From assembly GCA_021813745.1 (NCBI GenBank), contig JAKAJO010000135.1:1-64000 (forward strand): a stretch of DNA of 64,000 nt, read 5' to 3'. Shown one piece after another: positions 53,466 through 64,000 of the stretch (position 1 is its first letter; each line of letters starts with the position of its first letter). This stretch comes from Acidobacteriota bacterium. Lineage in GTDB: Bacteria; Acidobacteriota; Terriglobia; Terriglobales; Acidobacteriaceae. Both the position numbers and the translations under genes were made by a program. A model generated the notes under the pieces. The model was not told where the DNA came from. It was given only the letters and a program-made list of their open reading frames with translations, and made no database searches.

Positions 53466-56261
53466 ATGCCGTTGCGTTGCGGCTACATCTGGCGAACCTT
53501 GTTCTTATTTTTAGTAACCCCAGGATTGTGCTTTGCTGCGGGTCAAAGTGGGAATGCGGGGTCCTTGCGGGGTGCCGTGAAGGATCCAAGCGGCGCAGTG
53601 ATTCCCAATGCACAGGTACATCTGTGGAATACAGTCAGCAGACTTGACCGCACAGCGGTTACGGACGGAATGGGGCAATTTGTTCTTTCAAATCTGCCTT
53701 TCAATCACTACAACCTGCAAGTAAGTGCGCCGGGCTTCTCCTCGCTGACGGAAACCGTCAACGTTGATTCCGTGGTGGGTGTGACCATCAATCCTGTGCT
53801 GCAAATTCAGGTGAGCGGATCTACGGTGACTGTCGAGGCTTCTGCGGATCTCGTGGAGGATGACCCGACTTTCCACACCGATGTCGACAGGGACGCATTC
53901 ATCAAGGTGCCGCTTGAAAGCCAGTCGTCCTCCCTCAGTTCTCTGGTCACTTTGACAACACCCGGTGTTTCGGCAGATTCCAATGGTCTCTTCCATGGAC
54001 TGGGCGATCATGCCTCGAATTCATTTTCGGTGGATGGGCAGGCGATCTCAGACCAGCAAAGCAAAGTGTTTTCCAATCAACTCCCATCGGACGCGATCCA
54101 GTCGATTCAGGTGATTTCAGGCGCGCCGCCCGCGGAGTACGGCGATAAAACGAGCCTTGTCATCGTGGCCACCACGCGATCCGGACAGGGCGTCACAAAA
54201 CCTACCGGAAGCCTGCAAAGCTCTTACGGGAGTTTTGGATCAGCTTCGGGTGGATTTGATCTCTCGTATGGACATACAAACTGGGGAAATTTTCTGGAAG
54301 CGGATGGATTAAACACGGGTCGATTTCTCGATCCGCCCGAGTTCGCAGTCTTTCATGACAAAGGGAACGAAGAGAACTTCTTTGACCGTGTCGATTATGC
54401 CATCAACGCTGCAAACTCCATTCATCTCGACATGAATTACAGTCGCTCATGGTTCCAGACCCCGAACGACTATAACAACCTGAACGTGCAGAATGTTGTG
54501 AGTGGCGGAGCCGGAGTCAATCCGGTCTTTGGCAATGTGGGAAACGCCGATCAGCATTCGAAGATAGGCACCTTCAACATTTCGCCTACCTACACCTGGA
54601 TCGTCAGCAATGATGCGGTCCTGAACATCGGCGCATTTGTCCGCAAAGACCTCTACAACTATTTCCCGAGCAAGAATCCGCTTGCCGATCTTGGGCCCGC
54701 CAACCTGCAGACCTCCTCGATTTCGCAAATCCGGACGCTCATGAATACAGGTATCCACTCGGACCTTACATATTCAAAGGGGATTCACAACATCAAGGCG
54801 GGTGTCCAATACCAACAGACCTTTTTGCGCGAGAGCGATTCTCTGGGCATTGTCGAAAATACCTATAACTCTCCCTGCATGGACGCCGGCGGTAATCCGC
54901 TTCCTGGCTATTCCGGAACGGTCGATTGCGCGGCGAACGGAGTTCTCGCCAATCCAAATTTCCTTTCGGTCCTGCGTCCTTATGATCTGACCCGTGGCGG
55001 TGCCAGCTACTTCTTTCTGGGACGGACCGACGTTAAGGAGCTTGCGCTCTATATCGAGGATCAGATCAAGGCAGGCAACTGGAATTTCAATGTCGGCTTG
55101 CGCGAAGATTTGTACAACGGCCTGACAGATGCGAACCAAACGGAACCACGCGTTGGCATGGCGTACAACGTCAAACGAACGAACACCGTGCTTCGCGCCT
55201 CGTATGCACGCACGCTCGAAACGCCCTTCAATGAAAACCTGGTCTTATCGAGCGAAGGATGTCTCAGCCCGGTGCTGGCTCCCTTGCTTCTGTGCACGCC
55301 TGGTGTCTCAGACACAATGCAGCCGGGCTTCAAAAATGAATTTCATGCCGGCTTCCAGCAGCAGATTGGTTCCAAAGTTGTCGTCAGCGGCGAATACATC
55401 TGGAAGTACACCCACAATGCCTTTGATTTTGCCGTACTTGGCAATACCCCTATTACCTTTCCCATTGATTGGCATAACTCCAAGATTCCCGGCTACGCGC
55501 TGAATGTGGAGGTGCCGCAGGTGCACAACTTCAGCGCCTATGCGGTGATGTCCTCGGTCGCAGCGCGGTTCTTCCCACCGCAGGTGGCTGGCGCGGGAGC
55601 GACCGTAGGCCATACCGGTTTGCCCTTCCGCATCGATCACGACGAAAAGTTCAACGAGACGACGCACCTCCAATACACGCTTCCCGGCGGAAAATTCATC
55701 AAGGGCTTCTGGGGTGGTTTCAACTGGCGCTTTGATTCGGGCCAGGTGGCCGGATCCACGCCGTGCTTCGGCATCACCGATCCCAACACACCATGTCTCA
55801 ACAGCTCCACGACGCTCAACGGCCAGCCTGCGATTGCCATGGTTGATACCAACATTCCGCCGACCACCAATCCCGTCACCGGTGCCCCGGTCTATTTGCC
55901 GCTCACGGCCGATGAAGAGTTTCAGGCGGGGCTTGAATGCAATGGCGTCCGCGCCACGCCCACCAGAGCGCTGCCCGCAGTCTGCCCTGCGAACGAGTTG
56001 AATTCCAGCCTCATCAACATCCCTGCGCCAGGCACAGGAGATAACGACAAGAATCCGCAGCGAATCGCTCCACGGAACTTGTTCGATCTTTCCCTGGGCA
56101 AGGACAACCTGTTTCACGCGGATCGCTACAAGTTTGACCTCGAAATGACGGCCATTAATGTGGCCAATGAATACGCGCTCTACAACTTTCTTTCTACCTT
56201 CAGCGGGACGCACTATGTGACGCCACGCGCGCTCACGGTCAAGCTCACCATGAACTTCTAA
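53466..56261 (+). CDS. Oar-like TonB-dependent receptor with carboxypeptidase-regulatory-like domain
   Basis: The protein has 931 residues. A signal peptide (FLFLVTPGLCFA) is followed by a carboxypeptidase-regulatory-like domain (GSLRGAVKDPSGAVIPNAQVHL, DGMGQFVLSNLP), then a plug (FSVDGQAISDQQSKVF, IQSIQVISGAPPAEYGDKTSLV) and an outer-membrane barrel ending with aromatic residues (VTPRALTVKLTMNF). It probably imports large oligosaccharides or other ligands; the substrate is not readable. A GGAGG lies just before ATG 53466. Such receptors are highly expanded in acidobacteria. Confidence 0.92.
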   Translation: MPLRCGYIWRTLFLFLVTPGLCFAAGQSGNAGSLRGAVKDPSGAVIPNAQVHLWNTVSRLDRTAVTDGMGQFVLSNLPFNHYNLQVSAPGFSSLTETVNVDSVVGVTINPVLQIQVSGSTVTVEASADLVEDDPTFHTDVDRDAFIKVPLESQSSSLSSLVTLTTPGVSADSNGLFHGLGDHASNSFSVDGQAISDQQSKVFSNQLPSDAIQSIQVISGAPPAEYGDKTSLVIVATTRSGQGVTKPTGSLQSSYGSFGSASGGFDLSYGHTNWGNFLEADGLNTGRFLDPPEFAVFHDKGNEENFFDRVDYAINAANSIHLDMNYSRSWFQTPNDYNNLNVQNVVSGGAGVNPVFGNVGNADQHSKIGTFNISPTYTWIVSNDAVLNIGAFVRKDLYNYFPSKNPLADLGPANLQTSSISQIRTLMNTGIHSDLTYSKGIHNIKAGVQYQQTFLRESDSLGIVENTYNSPCMDAGGNPLPGYSGTVDCAANGVLANPNFLSVLRPYDLTRGGASYFFLGRTDVKELALYIEDQIKAGNWNFNVGLREDLYNGLTDANQTEPRVGMAYNVKRTNTVLRASYARTLETPFNENLVLSSEGCLSPVLAPLLLCTPGVSDTMQPGFKNEFHAGFQQQIGSKVVVSGEYIWKYTHNAFDFAVLGNTPITFPIDWHNSKIPGYALNVEVPQVHNFSAYAVMSSVAARFFPPQVAGAGATVGHTGLPFRIDHDEKFNETTHLQYTLPGGKFIKGFWGGFNWRFDSGQVAGSTPCFGITDPNTPCLNSSTTLNGQPAIAMVDTNIPPTTNPVTGAPVYLPLTADEEFQAGLECNGVRATPTRALPAVCPANELNSSLINIPAPGTGDNDKNPQRIAPRNLFDLSLGKDNLFHADRYKFDLEMTAINVANEYALYNFLSTFSGTHYVTPRALTVKLTMNF

Positions 56262-56312
56262 ATGGCTATGGCGTAACGCAAGCCACGCATGCCGGGGCCA
56301 CTTGCGGAGCGA

Positions 56313-57311
56313 TCACTTCTCGCTGTCCAGAACCTTCATCTGGTTCGGATCGTAGCGCGTGCCGGCCACGGCTTGCGCCGGAACCTCTGCCTCCAGCGTA
56401 GCGATTTCATCCGGCGCCAGGCGCACTTCCAGCGCCTTCAGAGTCTCAGCAATCTGCGCCTGGGTCCGCGCTCCCATCACGGGGACAATGGTCTTATTCT
56501 TGGCCATCACCCATGCGGTTGCGAGCTGTGCCGGAGTTACACCCTTATCCGCAGCCAGCGTCCGTAACCGTTCGATCAGCAGCTGATTCTTGGCAAGATT
56601 GTCTTCCTTGAATCGTGGAAAATGCCCACGGATATCGGTCTTGTCTGTCGGGCGTGACCCGGTCAACAGCCCGCGCGAGAGCACTCCGTACGCGGTCACT
56701 CCAATGCCCAGCTCATCGAGCACGGGGAAGATCTTTTTCTCCGGGCCACGGCTCACCAGAGAGTACTCAATCTGCAAGTCCACGATCGGATGCACGGCTG
56801 CCGCGCGCCGAATCGTCTCCGGTCCCATCTCCGATAAGCCGATGTAACGTACATAGCCGGCTTGCACCATCCTCTGAATCGCGCCGATGGTCTCCTCGAT
56901 CGGCACCTGCGGGTCGAGGCGAGCAGGCCGGTAAATGTCGATATACTCCACGCCGAGCCGCTTCAGCGAGTAGGCGAGCGAAGTCTGCACCGCAGCTGGC
57001 CGGGCGTCGTAACCAAGCCAGGCGCCGCTGGGTGAGCGCTGCGCGCCAAACTTGACACTCAGCAGCACGTCTTCGCGCTGAAAGTGCAACGCCTTGGCGA
57101 TCAGCATCTCGTTGTGGCCCATGCCGTAAAAGTCACCTGTATCGAGCAGGTTGACGCCCGCGTCGATGGCGGCGTGAATCGTGGCCAGGCTCTCCGGCTC
57201 GTCGGCAGGCCCATACATGCCGCTCATGCCCATACAGCCCAAGGCAATCGGAAAAACCTCCGGGCCGTTTTTTCCCAGTTTGCGCCGTTCCGCAAGGACC
57301 GCTGTCGTCAT
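56313..57311 (-). CDS. Aldo/keto reductase
   Basis: The protein has 332 residues from ATG 57311, with AAAGGA upstream; two earlier in-frame Met codons lack a site. The start RRKLGKNGPEVFPIALGCMGMSGMYG, then LLDTGDFYGMGHNEMLIAKAL (Asp, Tyr of the tetrad) and KFGAQRSP (Lys), and IGLSEMG are those of the YajO/YakC-like AKR branch. It reduces aldehydes with NADPH in the cytosol. It is convergent with the TonB receptor. Confidence 0.9.
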   Translation of the reverse strand: MTTAVLAERRKLGKNGPEVFPIALGCMGMSGMYGPADEPESLATIHAAIDAGVNLLDTGDFYGMGHNEMLIAKALHFQREDVLLSVKFGAQRSPSGAWLGYDARPAAVQTSLAYSLKRLGVEYIDIYRPARLDPQVPIEETIGAIQRMVQAGYVRYIGLSEMGPETIRRAAAVHPIVDLQIEYSLVSRGPEKKIFPVLDELGIGVTAYGVLSRGLLTGSRPTDKTDIRGHFPRFKEDNLAKNQLLIERLRTLAADKGVTPAQLATAWVMAKNKTIVPVMGARTQAQIAETLKALEVRLAPDEIATLEAEVPAQAVAGTRYDPNQMKVLDSEK

Positions 57312-57463
57312 GTTGCTGTTCCTTTCACCGAGCATCCTAGGCCCGCAGCTACCAACCGGCAAGAGGCCTTTATGATGTGCTCAAATGTGCCCTGTTTTCC
57401 ACACAGTGGCAGTGTCGTGGGTCACGAATCTTGCGGATACTCGAGCCCGCAAATCATTGTTGA

Positions 57464-59266
<1,803 letters not shown>

Positions 59267-59287
59267 AGACACAAACATGCTGGCGGA

Positions 59288-59317
59288 GCGCCGCAATCCC
59301 TCATCCGGCTGCGGCGC
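59288..59317. repeat. Inverted repeat after pyrG
   Basis: GCGCCGCA (59288-59295) and TGCGGCGC (59310-59317) pair perfectly around a 14-base loop, 22 bp after the pyrG stop. No T run follows, so it may be a stabilising 3' hairpin rather than an intrinsic terminator. Confidence 0.5.
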
Positions 59318-59426
59318 ATTGCGTTGACATGCGTAGCCTGCATCACAGTGCTGTGTGATTTCCAATACCTCGCGCTCCTACGCCCTGTGCACGGAAGTAC
59401 CCACCGTTCCTGCGTCAAGTTTGCTA

Positions 59427-59456
59427 TTGACAATGATTTTTCGCCGGGCCTATTGT
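59427..59456 (+). promoter_or_regulatory. Sigma-70-type promoter
   Basis: TTGACA (59427-59432) and TATTGT (59451-59456) with an 18-base spacer, followed by GGAGGG (59475-59480) and ATG 59487. It supports an independent start for the next gene. Confidence 0.65.
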
Positions 59457-59486
59457 TGCTCTCGTTTTTTGCACGGAGGGCTCGTC

Positions 59487-60056
59487 ATGGGTGCGCATTT
59501 TGAACTTCAGCCAGGAGCAGGAGATTTACAGGGCCTGGCAGAGCAATATTGGAAAAAGGCTGGGGAAAAGGAAAAGGAGTTGGAAGCAGCAGCGTACGAG
59601 GCCGGTGCGGCCATTCGCAACGGAGAACATACGCTCGTAAACCTTGAAGCCATCGTCCGCTGGAAATCCGAGCGGGTGGTGCACTACCTCATCGCTAACA
59701 GTGGAGAAAAAATCCGTCAGGCATTGAAGATTGCGGCATCGCCGAACGCATCGGTGCACGATGCCGTTGGAGCGTTAACCGGGCTGCGCGGAGTGGACCT
59801 GCCCATCGCATCAGCGATTCTTGCCGCCATTTTTCCTGAACGATACGCTGTTCTTGACTTCCGCACCCTGGAGGCGCTGGGCCACGCGCGTCACGATGTG
59901 GACTTTTACGCAGACTATGTGGCGTTTTGCAGCAGGCTTGCCGCAGGCGGCATGGTGCAGCCGCAGGATGAGTTGCCCGGCCCAACACCCCTGCACGCGC
60001 TTGAGCGCGCGCTTTGGGAGTGGTCTCGGCAAAGATCCGACGAAGCGCGATCCTAG
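59487..60056 (+). CDS. Hypothetical protein with helix-hairpin-helix (HhH-GPD-like) segment
   Basis: The protein has 189 residues from ATG 59487 (GGAGGG upstream; the open frame further up is not coding). Residues near 95-130, ALTGLRGVDLPIASAILAAIFPERYAVLDFRTLEALG, have the spacing of a HhH-GPD fold, as in DNA glycosylases: a loop LxGVxxPxAS, a helix, then an Asp in VLDFR. No catalytic lysine or FeS cluster is evident. It may bind DNA. It has its own promoter between pyrG and kdsA. Confidence 0.65.
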   Translation: MGAHFELQPGAGDLQGLAEQYWKKAGEKEKELEAAAYEAGAAIRNGEHTLVNLEAIVRWKSERVVHYLIANSGEKIRQALKIAASPNASVHDAVGALTGLRGVDLPIASAILAAIFPERYAVLDFRTLEALGHARHDVDFYADYVAFCSRLAAGGMVQPQDELPGPTPLHALERALWEWSRQRSDEARS

Positions 60057-60071
60057 CGCTGCGCGTGCACT

Positions 60072-60104
60072 GCGCCGGAGAAGCCGTCAAGTCTCCTCCG
60101 GCGC
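60072..60104. repeat. Inverted repeat before kdsA
   Basis: GCGCCGGAG (60072-60080) and CTCCGGCGC (60096-60104) pair perfectly over nine bases with a 15-base loop, ending 16 bp before the kdsA GTG. The + strand shows no T run; it may be an attenuator or block the kdsA ribosome site. Confidence 0.5.
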
Positions 60105-60119
60105 GATAAAATCGCACAC

Positions 60120-60941
60120 GTGAGCCAGACGTTTGAAATTGGTCCTGTGCACGTAGGCAATGGGAAGCTCTTTCTCATCGCCGGCCCGTGCGTCATCGAG
60201 TCGGAAGCGCATGTGCGCCGCATGGCCGAGGCGATCCAGCTTATCACCAGCGATCTCGGTATCCCGTACATCTTCAAGGCCAGCTACGACAAGGCCAACC
60301 GCACCAGCGTCAAGAGCTTTCGCGGACCAGGACTGAAAGAGGGCACGGCCATCCTTGCGCGCCTCGCCAAAGACACCGGCCTGCCCGTGCTGACCGACGT
60401 GCACGAGCCCGGTCATTGCGAAATCGCCTCAGAGGCCGTGGACGTGCTCCAGATTCCGGCCTTCCTTTGCCGCCAGACCGACCTGCTGGTTGCCGCCGGC
60501 CGCACGGGTCGCGCCGTCAACATCAAGAAGGGGCAGTTCGTCGCGCCGTGGGACATGATTCACCCGGTCGAGAAGGTTCGCTCCACCGGCAACGAGCGCG
60601 TCTTTCTCACCGAGCGTGGCGCCAGCTTCGGCTACAACACGCTGGTTGTCGACTTTCGCTCGCTGCCCGTAATGCGCAAGATGGCGCCAGTCGTCTTTGA
60701 TGGCACGCACTCCGTGCAGCAGCCCTCGGCTGCGGGTGGCGTCAGTGGCGGCCAGCCGGAGTTCATTCCGCTGCTCGCTCGCGCCGCGGTCGCAGCCGGC
60801 ATCGATGGCCTCTTCCTCGAAGTGCACGACGACCCGAAGCACGCCAAGTCCGACGGCGCAAACGCGCTCGACCTGAAGCTGCTCAAGCCGCTGCTGGAGA
60901 ATCTGCTCGCGATCCATGCCGCGGCCAGCGAGCAAGAGTAA
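60120..60941 (+). CDS. kdsA: 3-deoxy-8-phosphooctulonate (KDO-8-P) synthase
   Basis: The protein has 273 residues from GTG 60120. It joins arabinose 5-phosphate and PEP for lipopolysaccharide core. Motifs: LIAGPCVIESE (start of barrel), FKASYDKANRTS, GPGLKEG, DVHEPGH, LCRQTDL, VNIKKGQFVAPWDM and GTHSVQQPSA. It indicates a Gram-negative envelope. It is followed within 3 bp by the glycoside hydrolase gene, suggesting one transcript. Confidence 0.95.
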   Translation: MSQTFEIGPVHVGNGKLFLIAGPCVIESEAHVRRMAEAIQLITSDLGIPYIFKASYDKANRTSVKSFRGPGLKEGTAILARLAKDTGLPVLTDVHEPGHCEIASEAVDVLQIPAFLCRQTDLLVAAGRTGRAVNIKKGQFVAPWDMIHPVEKVRSTGNERVFLTERGASFGYNTLVVDFRSLPVMRKMAPVVFDGTHSVQQPSAAGGVSGGQPEFIPLLARAAVAAGIDGLFLEVHDDPKHAKSDGANALDLKLLKPLLENLLAIHAAASEQE

Positions 60942-60944
60942 GCA

Positions 60945-62144
60945 ATGAATCGACGCAGATTTCTGGGTGGAAGCGCTGCACTGGCCAGTTCCGTACTCTC
61001 AGGCGGAATTGCGTTTCCCGCCGTCGCCGCAACAACGGAGCTCATCAGCCTTGACCTCACCCGCCATCGCTTCGGCGTGAACTACACGCCTTCGCACAAC
61101 TGGTGGTTCTGCTGGAACGACTGGAACGCCGATCCCATCCGTCGCGATCTGGATGCCATCGCCGCGCTCGGCGCCGATCATCTGCGGCTCATGCTCATCT
61201 GGCCTTTCTTTCAGCCGAATCCACAGTGGGTGAGCCCCGCGCATCTTGACCGGCTGGATCAGCTCCTCACGCTGATGGAGGAGCGCAATCTCCATGCCCT
61301 CGTCACTGTCTTCACCGGCCAGTTGAGCGGATGGTTCTTCCTGCCGCCATTCAATCGGCTTTCCAGCGGCTTCTACACGGATGCCACGATGGCCTCCGCG
61401 CAGGAGCTTTTCATCCGCGAACTGGCGCGCATCATGAAGCCACATGGCAATATCATCGGCTTTGACATGGGCAACGAGATCAACACCTGCTGGCAGGCGC
61501 CCATCCAGCAGGGCGACGCGTGGATGGCGCGGATGTTCGCGCTGATGCAGGATGCGCTGCCCGGCCACCTCCATGTGAATGGCGTCGATCATGCGCCGTG
61601 GTTCGAGAACAACACCTTCTCGCCACAGGCGCTGGCCGCCGCGCGCTTCCCGGTGATGCACTGCTACCCCTACTGGACCGGCGCGCTGCAGTATGGCGGC
61701 CCGATGGACCCGCCCAGCGTGAAGCTGCTTGCCGCCATGGCCGCACTCATCCGCTCCTACGCTGGATCGCAGAAGAAGCCGATCTGGGCAGGCGAGTTCA
61801 ACACCTGCATCAGGGAACTGCCGGAAAAGGGACAGGCTGAGTGGCTGGAGAAAGCGGTGCTTGCGGCCATCGAACAGGGCGTGAGCTGGTTCAGCTACTG
61901 GGACAGCCACGATGTCGATCGTAAGTTCGCCTTCAATCCGCTGGAGTACTCGTTGGGCCTGTTCACCAACGATGGCCGCCTCAAGGAACAGGGGCGTACC
62001 TTCCAGCAACTCGCGATGGCCTATCGGAACGAGCCCGTGCATTTTCCGAAAGCAGCCCTGCCTGTACCCCCAACCAGACGCTCGATGGATGGCACATGGC
62101 AATGGATCCTTGATTGGATGGAATGGAAGCCGGCGGCTGCGTAA
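60945..62144 (+). CDS. Tat-exported glycoside hydrolase (GH5-like TIM barrel)
   Basis: The protein has 399 residues. MNRRRFLGGSAALASS is a twin-arginine signal. The barrel includes HLRLMLIWPFFQPNP, and two glutamates at the expected sites: E178 in FDMGNEINTC (acid/base) and E284 in WAGEFNT (nucleophile), as in clan GH-A. This suggests a retaining endoglycosidase, most likely on beta-mannan or beta-glucan, but the family (GH5 or GH39-like) is uncertain. It is 3 bp after kdsA. Confidence 0.85.
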   Translation: MNRRRFLGGSAALASSVLSGGIAFPAVAATTELISLDLTRHRFGVNYTPSHNWWFCWNDWNADPIRRDLDAIAALGADHLRLMLIWPFFQPNPQWVSPAHLDRLDQLLTLMEERNLHALVTVFTGQLSGWFFLPPFNRLSSGFYTDATMASAQELFIRELARIMKPHGNIIGFDMGNEINTCWQAPIQQGDAWMARMFALMQDALPGHLHVNGVDHAPWFENNTFSPQALAAARFPVMHCYPYWTGALQYGGPMDPPSVKLLAAMAALIRSYAGSQKKPIWAGEFNTCIRELPEKGQAEWLEKAVLAAIEQGVSWFSYWDSHDVDRKFAFNPLEYSLGLFTNDGRLKEQGRTFQQLAMAYRNEPVHFPKAALPVPPTRRSMDGTWQWILDWMEWKPAAA

Positions 62145-62183
62145 GGGCATGATCACGCCGATTCGCGTTGGCGGCCTGATACC

Positions 62184-64000
62184 ATGACTGGCATGTTCAG
62201 TCGTCGTATTCGCCGCGTGAGCGGCGCGCCGCTGTTGGCCGCAGCCGGCCTTCTTCTCGTCACTAGCTTTCCTTCAAACAGTGCCGCGCAGGCGGCTTAT
62301 GCCGGTTCGCCTCCAAGCCGCGTCCAGATGGAGGAAGTGCTGCGCGGACTGCGCCGTGGCCGCATGATCGGCCAGGTTGCGGTCTCTCCAGACGGCAAAA
62401 GAATCGCCTGGACTGAAGGCGGGCGCGACGGCGCAGGTATTCTTGTCGCTCCGATCGACAACCTCAGCACGAGCCAGAGCGTGACCGCGGCTTCCAGGGC
62501 CGATCAGGAATGCCGCGATTCGGAGCCCACATGGGCACCGGATTCCAAAGCGCTTATCTTCTTTTCCGACTGTGCCTCACCCGGAGGACAGGATGACCTC
62601 TATCTCACCCACCTGGATGGCAAGCCCGCCCGCCGCATCACCGCCCTGAAGGGCTATGTACATGAGGTCGCCTTCTCACCCAACGGGCAGGAGGTCGCCT
62701 TCCTGTATGTGGAGGGAGCAACACGGCCCGCCGGGGCGCTTGCTGCCATGAAGCCCTGGTCGGGTGTGATTGGCGAAGACAACGTGGAAGTGCAGCGCGT
62801 TGCTGTCGCGCATGTGGATGTTTCCCAGCCCACCGTACCGAAGCAGGTGACACCCGCCAATCTGCACGTCTACGAATTCGATTGGAGACCTGACTCGAAA
62901 GGTCTCGCTTATATCGCCGCTGAGCCACCGGGCGAGAACAACTGGTGGGTGGCCAAGCTCTACACGCAGGCCCTGGACTCGGCACCGAAGGCAATTCTTG
63001 CTCCTTCAGAAGTCGCCGGTCCGTTGCATGGCCTGCAGATTGCCGTTCCGCGCTGGTCGCCGGATGGCAAAGTCGTCGCTTTCATCGGTGGACTGATGAG
63101 TGACCAGGGATCCACGGGGGGCGATGTATGGGTCGTCAATGCGGAAGGTGGCGTGCCGCGTGACATCACCGCCGGCAGGCCCACTTCGTCTTCCTGGATG
63201 GCGTGGGAGAGCAACGACCATCTCTTTGTCAGCGAACTTGCGGGCGGCAATTGCCAACTCATCCGTTATCACCTCGGAGGAGACCGTGTAAGCCCTGGTG
63301 GCGAAATCACCTTCGGCTCGGCAATCTTCAGCATTCCCGGCAGTGTGGGCGATGGCCGCTTCGAGCTGAGTCTTTCCGCTACCGCAGACCGTTCGCTCTT
63401 CGTTTTTCGCGCCAGCACGTTTGACCATCCCATGGAGATCTACGGTGCCAAGCCGGGCACAGTCATGACCTCAGGCCTCGAAGGCGTCATGCAGCTTTCT
63501 CACTTCAACGACGGAGTGGAGCCAGCTTGGGGCAAGTCCGTCTCGCTTTCCTGGAAAAGCGATATGTTCCGCGTGCAGGGATGGCTGCTGCTGCCTAAGA
63601 ACTACGACTCGTCAAAGAAGTATCCTCTCATCGTGCTGGTGCACGGTGGTCCCGCCGCAGCCGTGATGGCGCGTTGGGGCGCAGGCGGCGGACTGAGCCC
63701 GGCAGCTTTTTCAGCACTGGATTACTTCGTACTGCTACCGAATCCGCGCGGCAGCTTCGGACAGGGCGAAGCCTTTACGCAAGCCAACCGCAAAGACTTC
63801 GGCTACGGCGATCTGCGCGACATCCTCGCTGGAGTGGACGCAGTCGAAGCAAAATACCCGATCGACCCCAGCCGTGTTGGCATCACGGGATGGAGCTATG
63901 GCGGCTTTATGACCATGTTCGCCGTCACGCAGACATCGCGCTTTAAGGCCGCGGTTGCCGGGGCGGGGCTTTCTGACTGGAAGAGCTACTACGGCGAGAA
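62184..64000 (+). CDS. S9 family prolyl oligopeptidase, truncated by the window end
   Basis: The frame is open from ATG 62184 to the end; the C-terminus is missing. A signal peptide (GAPLLAAAGLLLVTSFPSNSAAQA) is followed by a WD40-like/beta-propeller half (QVAVSPDGKRIAWTEGG, EPTWAPDSKALIFFSD, RWSPDGKVVAFIGG) and an alpha/beta-hydrolase half (YPLIVLVHGGPAA, FVLLPNPRGSFG). The nucleophile Ser lies in GWSYGGF, S571 by this count; the catalytic Asp and His would be downstream. It is an exported dipeptidyl-peptidase or acylaminoacyl-peptidase-like enzyme. Confidence 0.9.
   Translation, partial: MTGMFSRRIRRVSGAPLLAAAGLLLVTSFPSNSAAQAAYAGSPPSRVQMEEVLRGLRRGRMIGQVAVSPDGKRIAWTEGGRDGAGILVAPIDNLSTSQSVTAASRADQECRDSEPTWAPDSKALIFFSDCASPGGQDDLYLTHLDGKPARRITALKGYVHEVAFSPNGQEVAFLYVEGATRPAGALAAMKPWSGVIGEDNVEVQRVAVAHVDVSQPTVPKQVTPANLHVYEFDWRPDSKGLAYIAAEPPGENNWWVAKLYTQALDSAPKAILAPSEVAGPLHGLQIAVPRWSPDGKVVAFIGGLMSDQGSTGGDVWVVNAEGGVPRDITAGRPTSSSWMAWESNDHLFVSELAGGNCQLIRYHLGGDRVSPGGEITFGSAIFSIPGSVGDGRFELSLSATADRSLFVFRASTFDHPMEIYGAKPGTVMTSGLEGVMQLSHFNDGVEPAWGKSVSLSWKSDMFRVQGWLLLPKNYDSSKKYPLIVLVHGGPAAAVMARWGAGGGLSPAAFSALDYFVLLPNPRGSFGQGEAFTQANRKDFGYGDLRDILAGVDAVEAKYPIDPSRVGITGWSYGGFMTMFAVTQTSRFKAAVAGAGLSDWKSYYGE

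Noticed and set aside
59288..59317. Intrinsic terminator after pyrG
   Set aside because: The stem is perfect but lacks a T run on either strand, so I list it only as an inverted repeat.

Overview
The window looks like chromosome of a GC-rich acidobacterium (class Terriglobia/Acidobacteriia). The reasons are a 931-residue Oar-like TonB receptor with an N-terminal carboxypeptidase-regulatory-like domain, a long tandem-type ThyX, several Tat-signal sugar enzymes, an NtrY/NtrX-like pair and a large surface protein of a type common in that phylum. No tool was run, so the taxonomy is inference. I saw no tRNA, rRNA, CRISPR array, insertion sequence or phage gene.

Layout. 1-11 kb: a DUF5666 protein, a decayed HDOD-protein tail touching fabG, a DUF2071 gene, tandem thyX followed by an inserted-looking DUF1330 gene and a second copy of the thyX 3' end, three MFS transporters, and typA behind a bidirectional terminator. 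11-19 kb: an exported metallo-beta-lactamase-fold protein, a Tat-exported TIM-barrel isomerase, a TolC-type channel, a sugar-acid-type MFS carrier, a Tat-exported DUF362 protein and a Tat-exported enolase-superfamily dehydratase. This looks like an accessory carbohydrate/sugar-acid region. 19-25 kb: a membrane protein, a purine permease, then nhaA and a cation exchanger, each behind a structured leader; the second leader has the features of the yybP-ykoY (Mn2+) riboswitch. hemB and a zinc-ribbon membrane protein follow.

25-36 kb: an exported esterase-like hydrolase, a membrane-anchored Ser/Thr kinase, efp with an EfpL-like loop, glnD, a surface protein carrying one frameshift, and an AAA+ ATPase with an MshEN-like N-terminus that probably starts at ATT. 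36-44 kb is housekeeping: trxB, yggS, a DUF167 gene, a thiol peroxidase-like gene, ffh, a class-C beta-lactamase-like hydrolase, and isocitrate dehydrogenase divergent from a small winged-helix regulator across a perfect palindrome. 44-52 kb: carbonic anhydrase, a PEP-mutase/isocitrate-lyase family enzyme, an Lrp-type regulator divergent from ald, and an NtrY/NtrX-like pair whose response regulator lacks the GAFTGA motif. 52-64 kb: an exported hypothetical protein, a small His/Cys protein before the TonB receptor, an aldo/keto reductase, pyrG, a helix-hairpin-helix protein with its own promoter, kdsA coupled to a Tat-exported glycoside hydrolase, and an S9 peptidase that runs off the end.

Together glnD, ntrYX-like and ald/Lrp suggest attention to nitrogen status. 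The nhaA and exchanger leaders suggest RNA-level control of cation export. The Tat enzymes, TonB receptor, MFS carriers and glycoside hydrolase fit a soil heterotroph living on plant-derived sugars.
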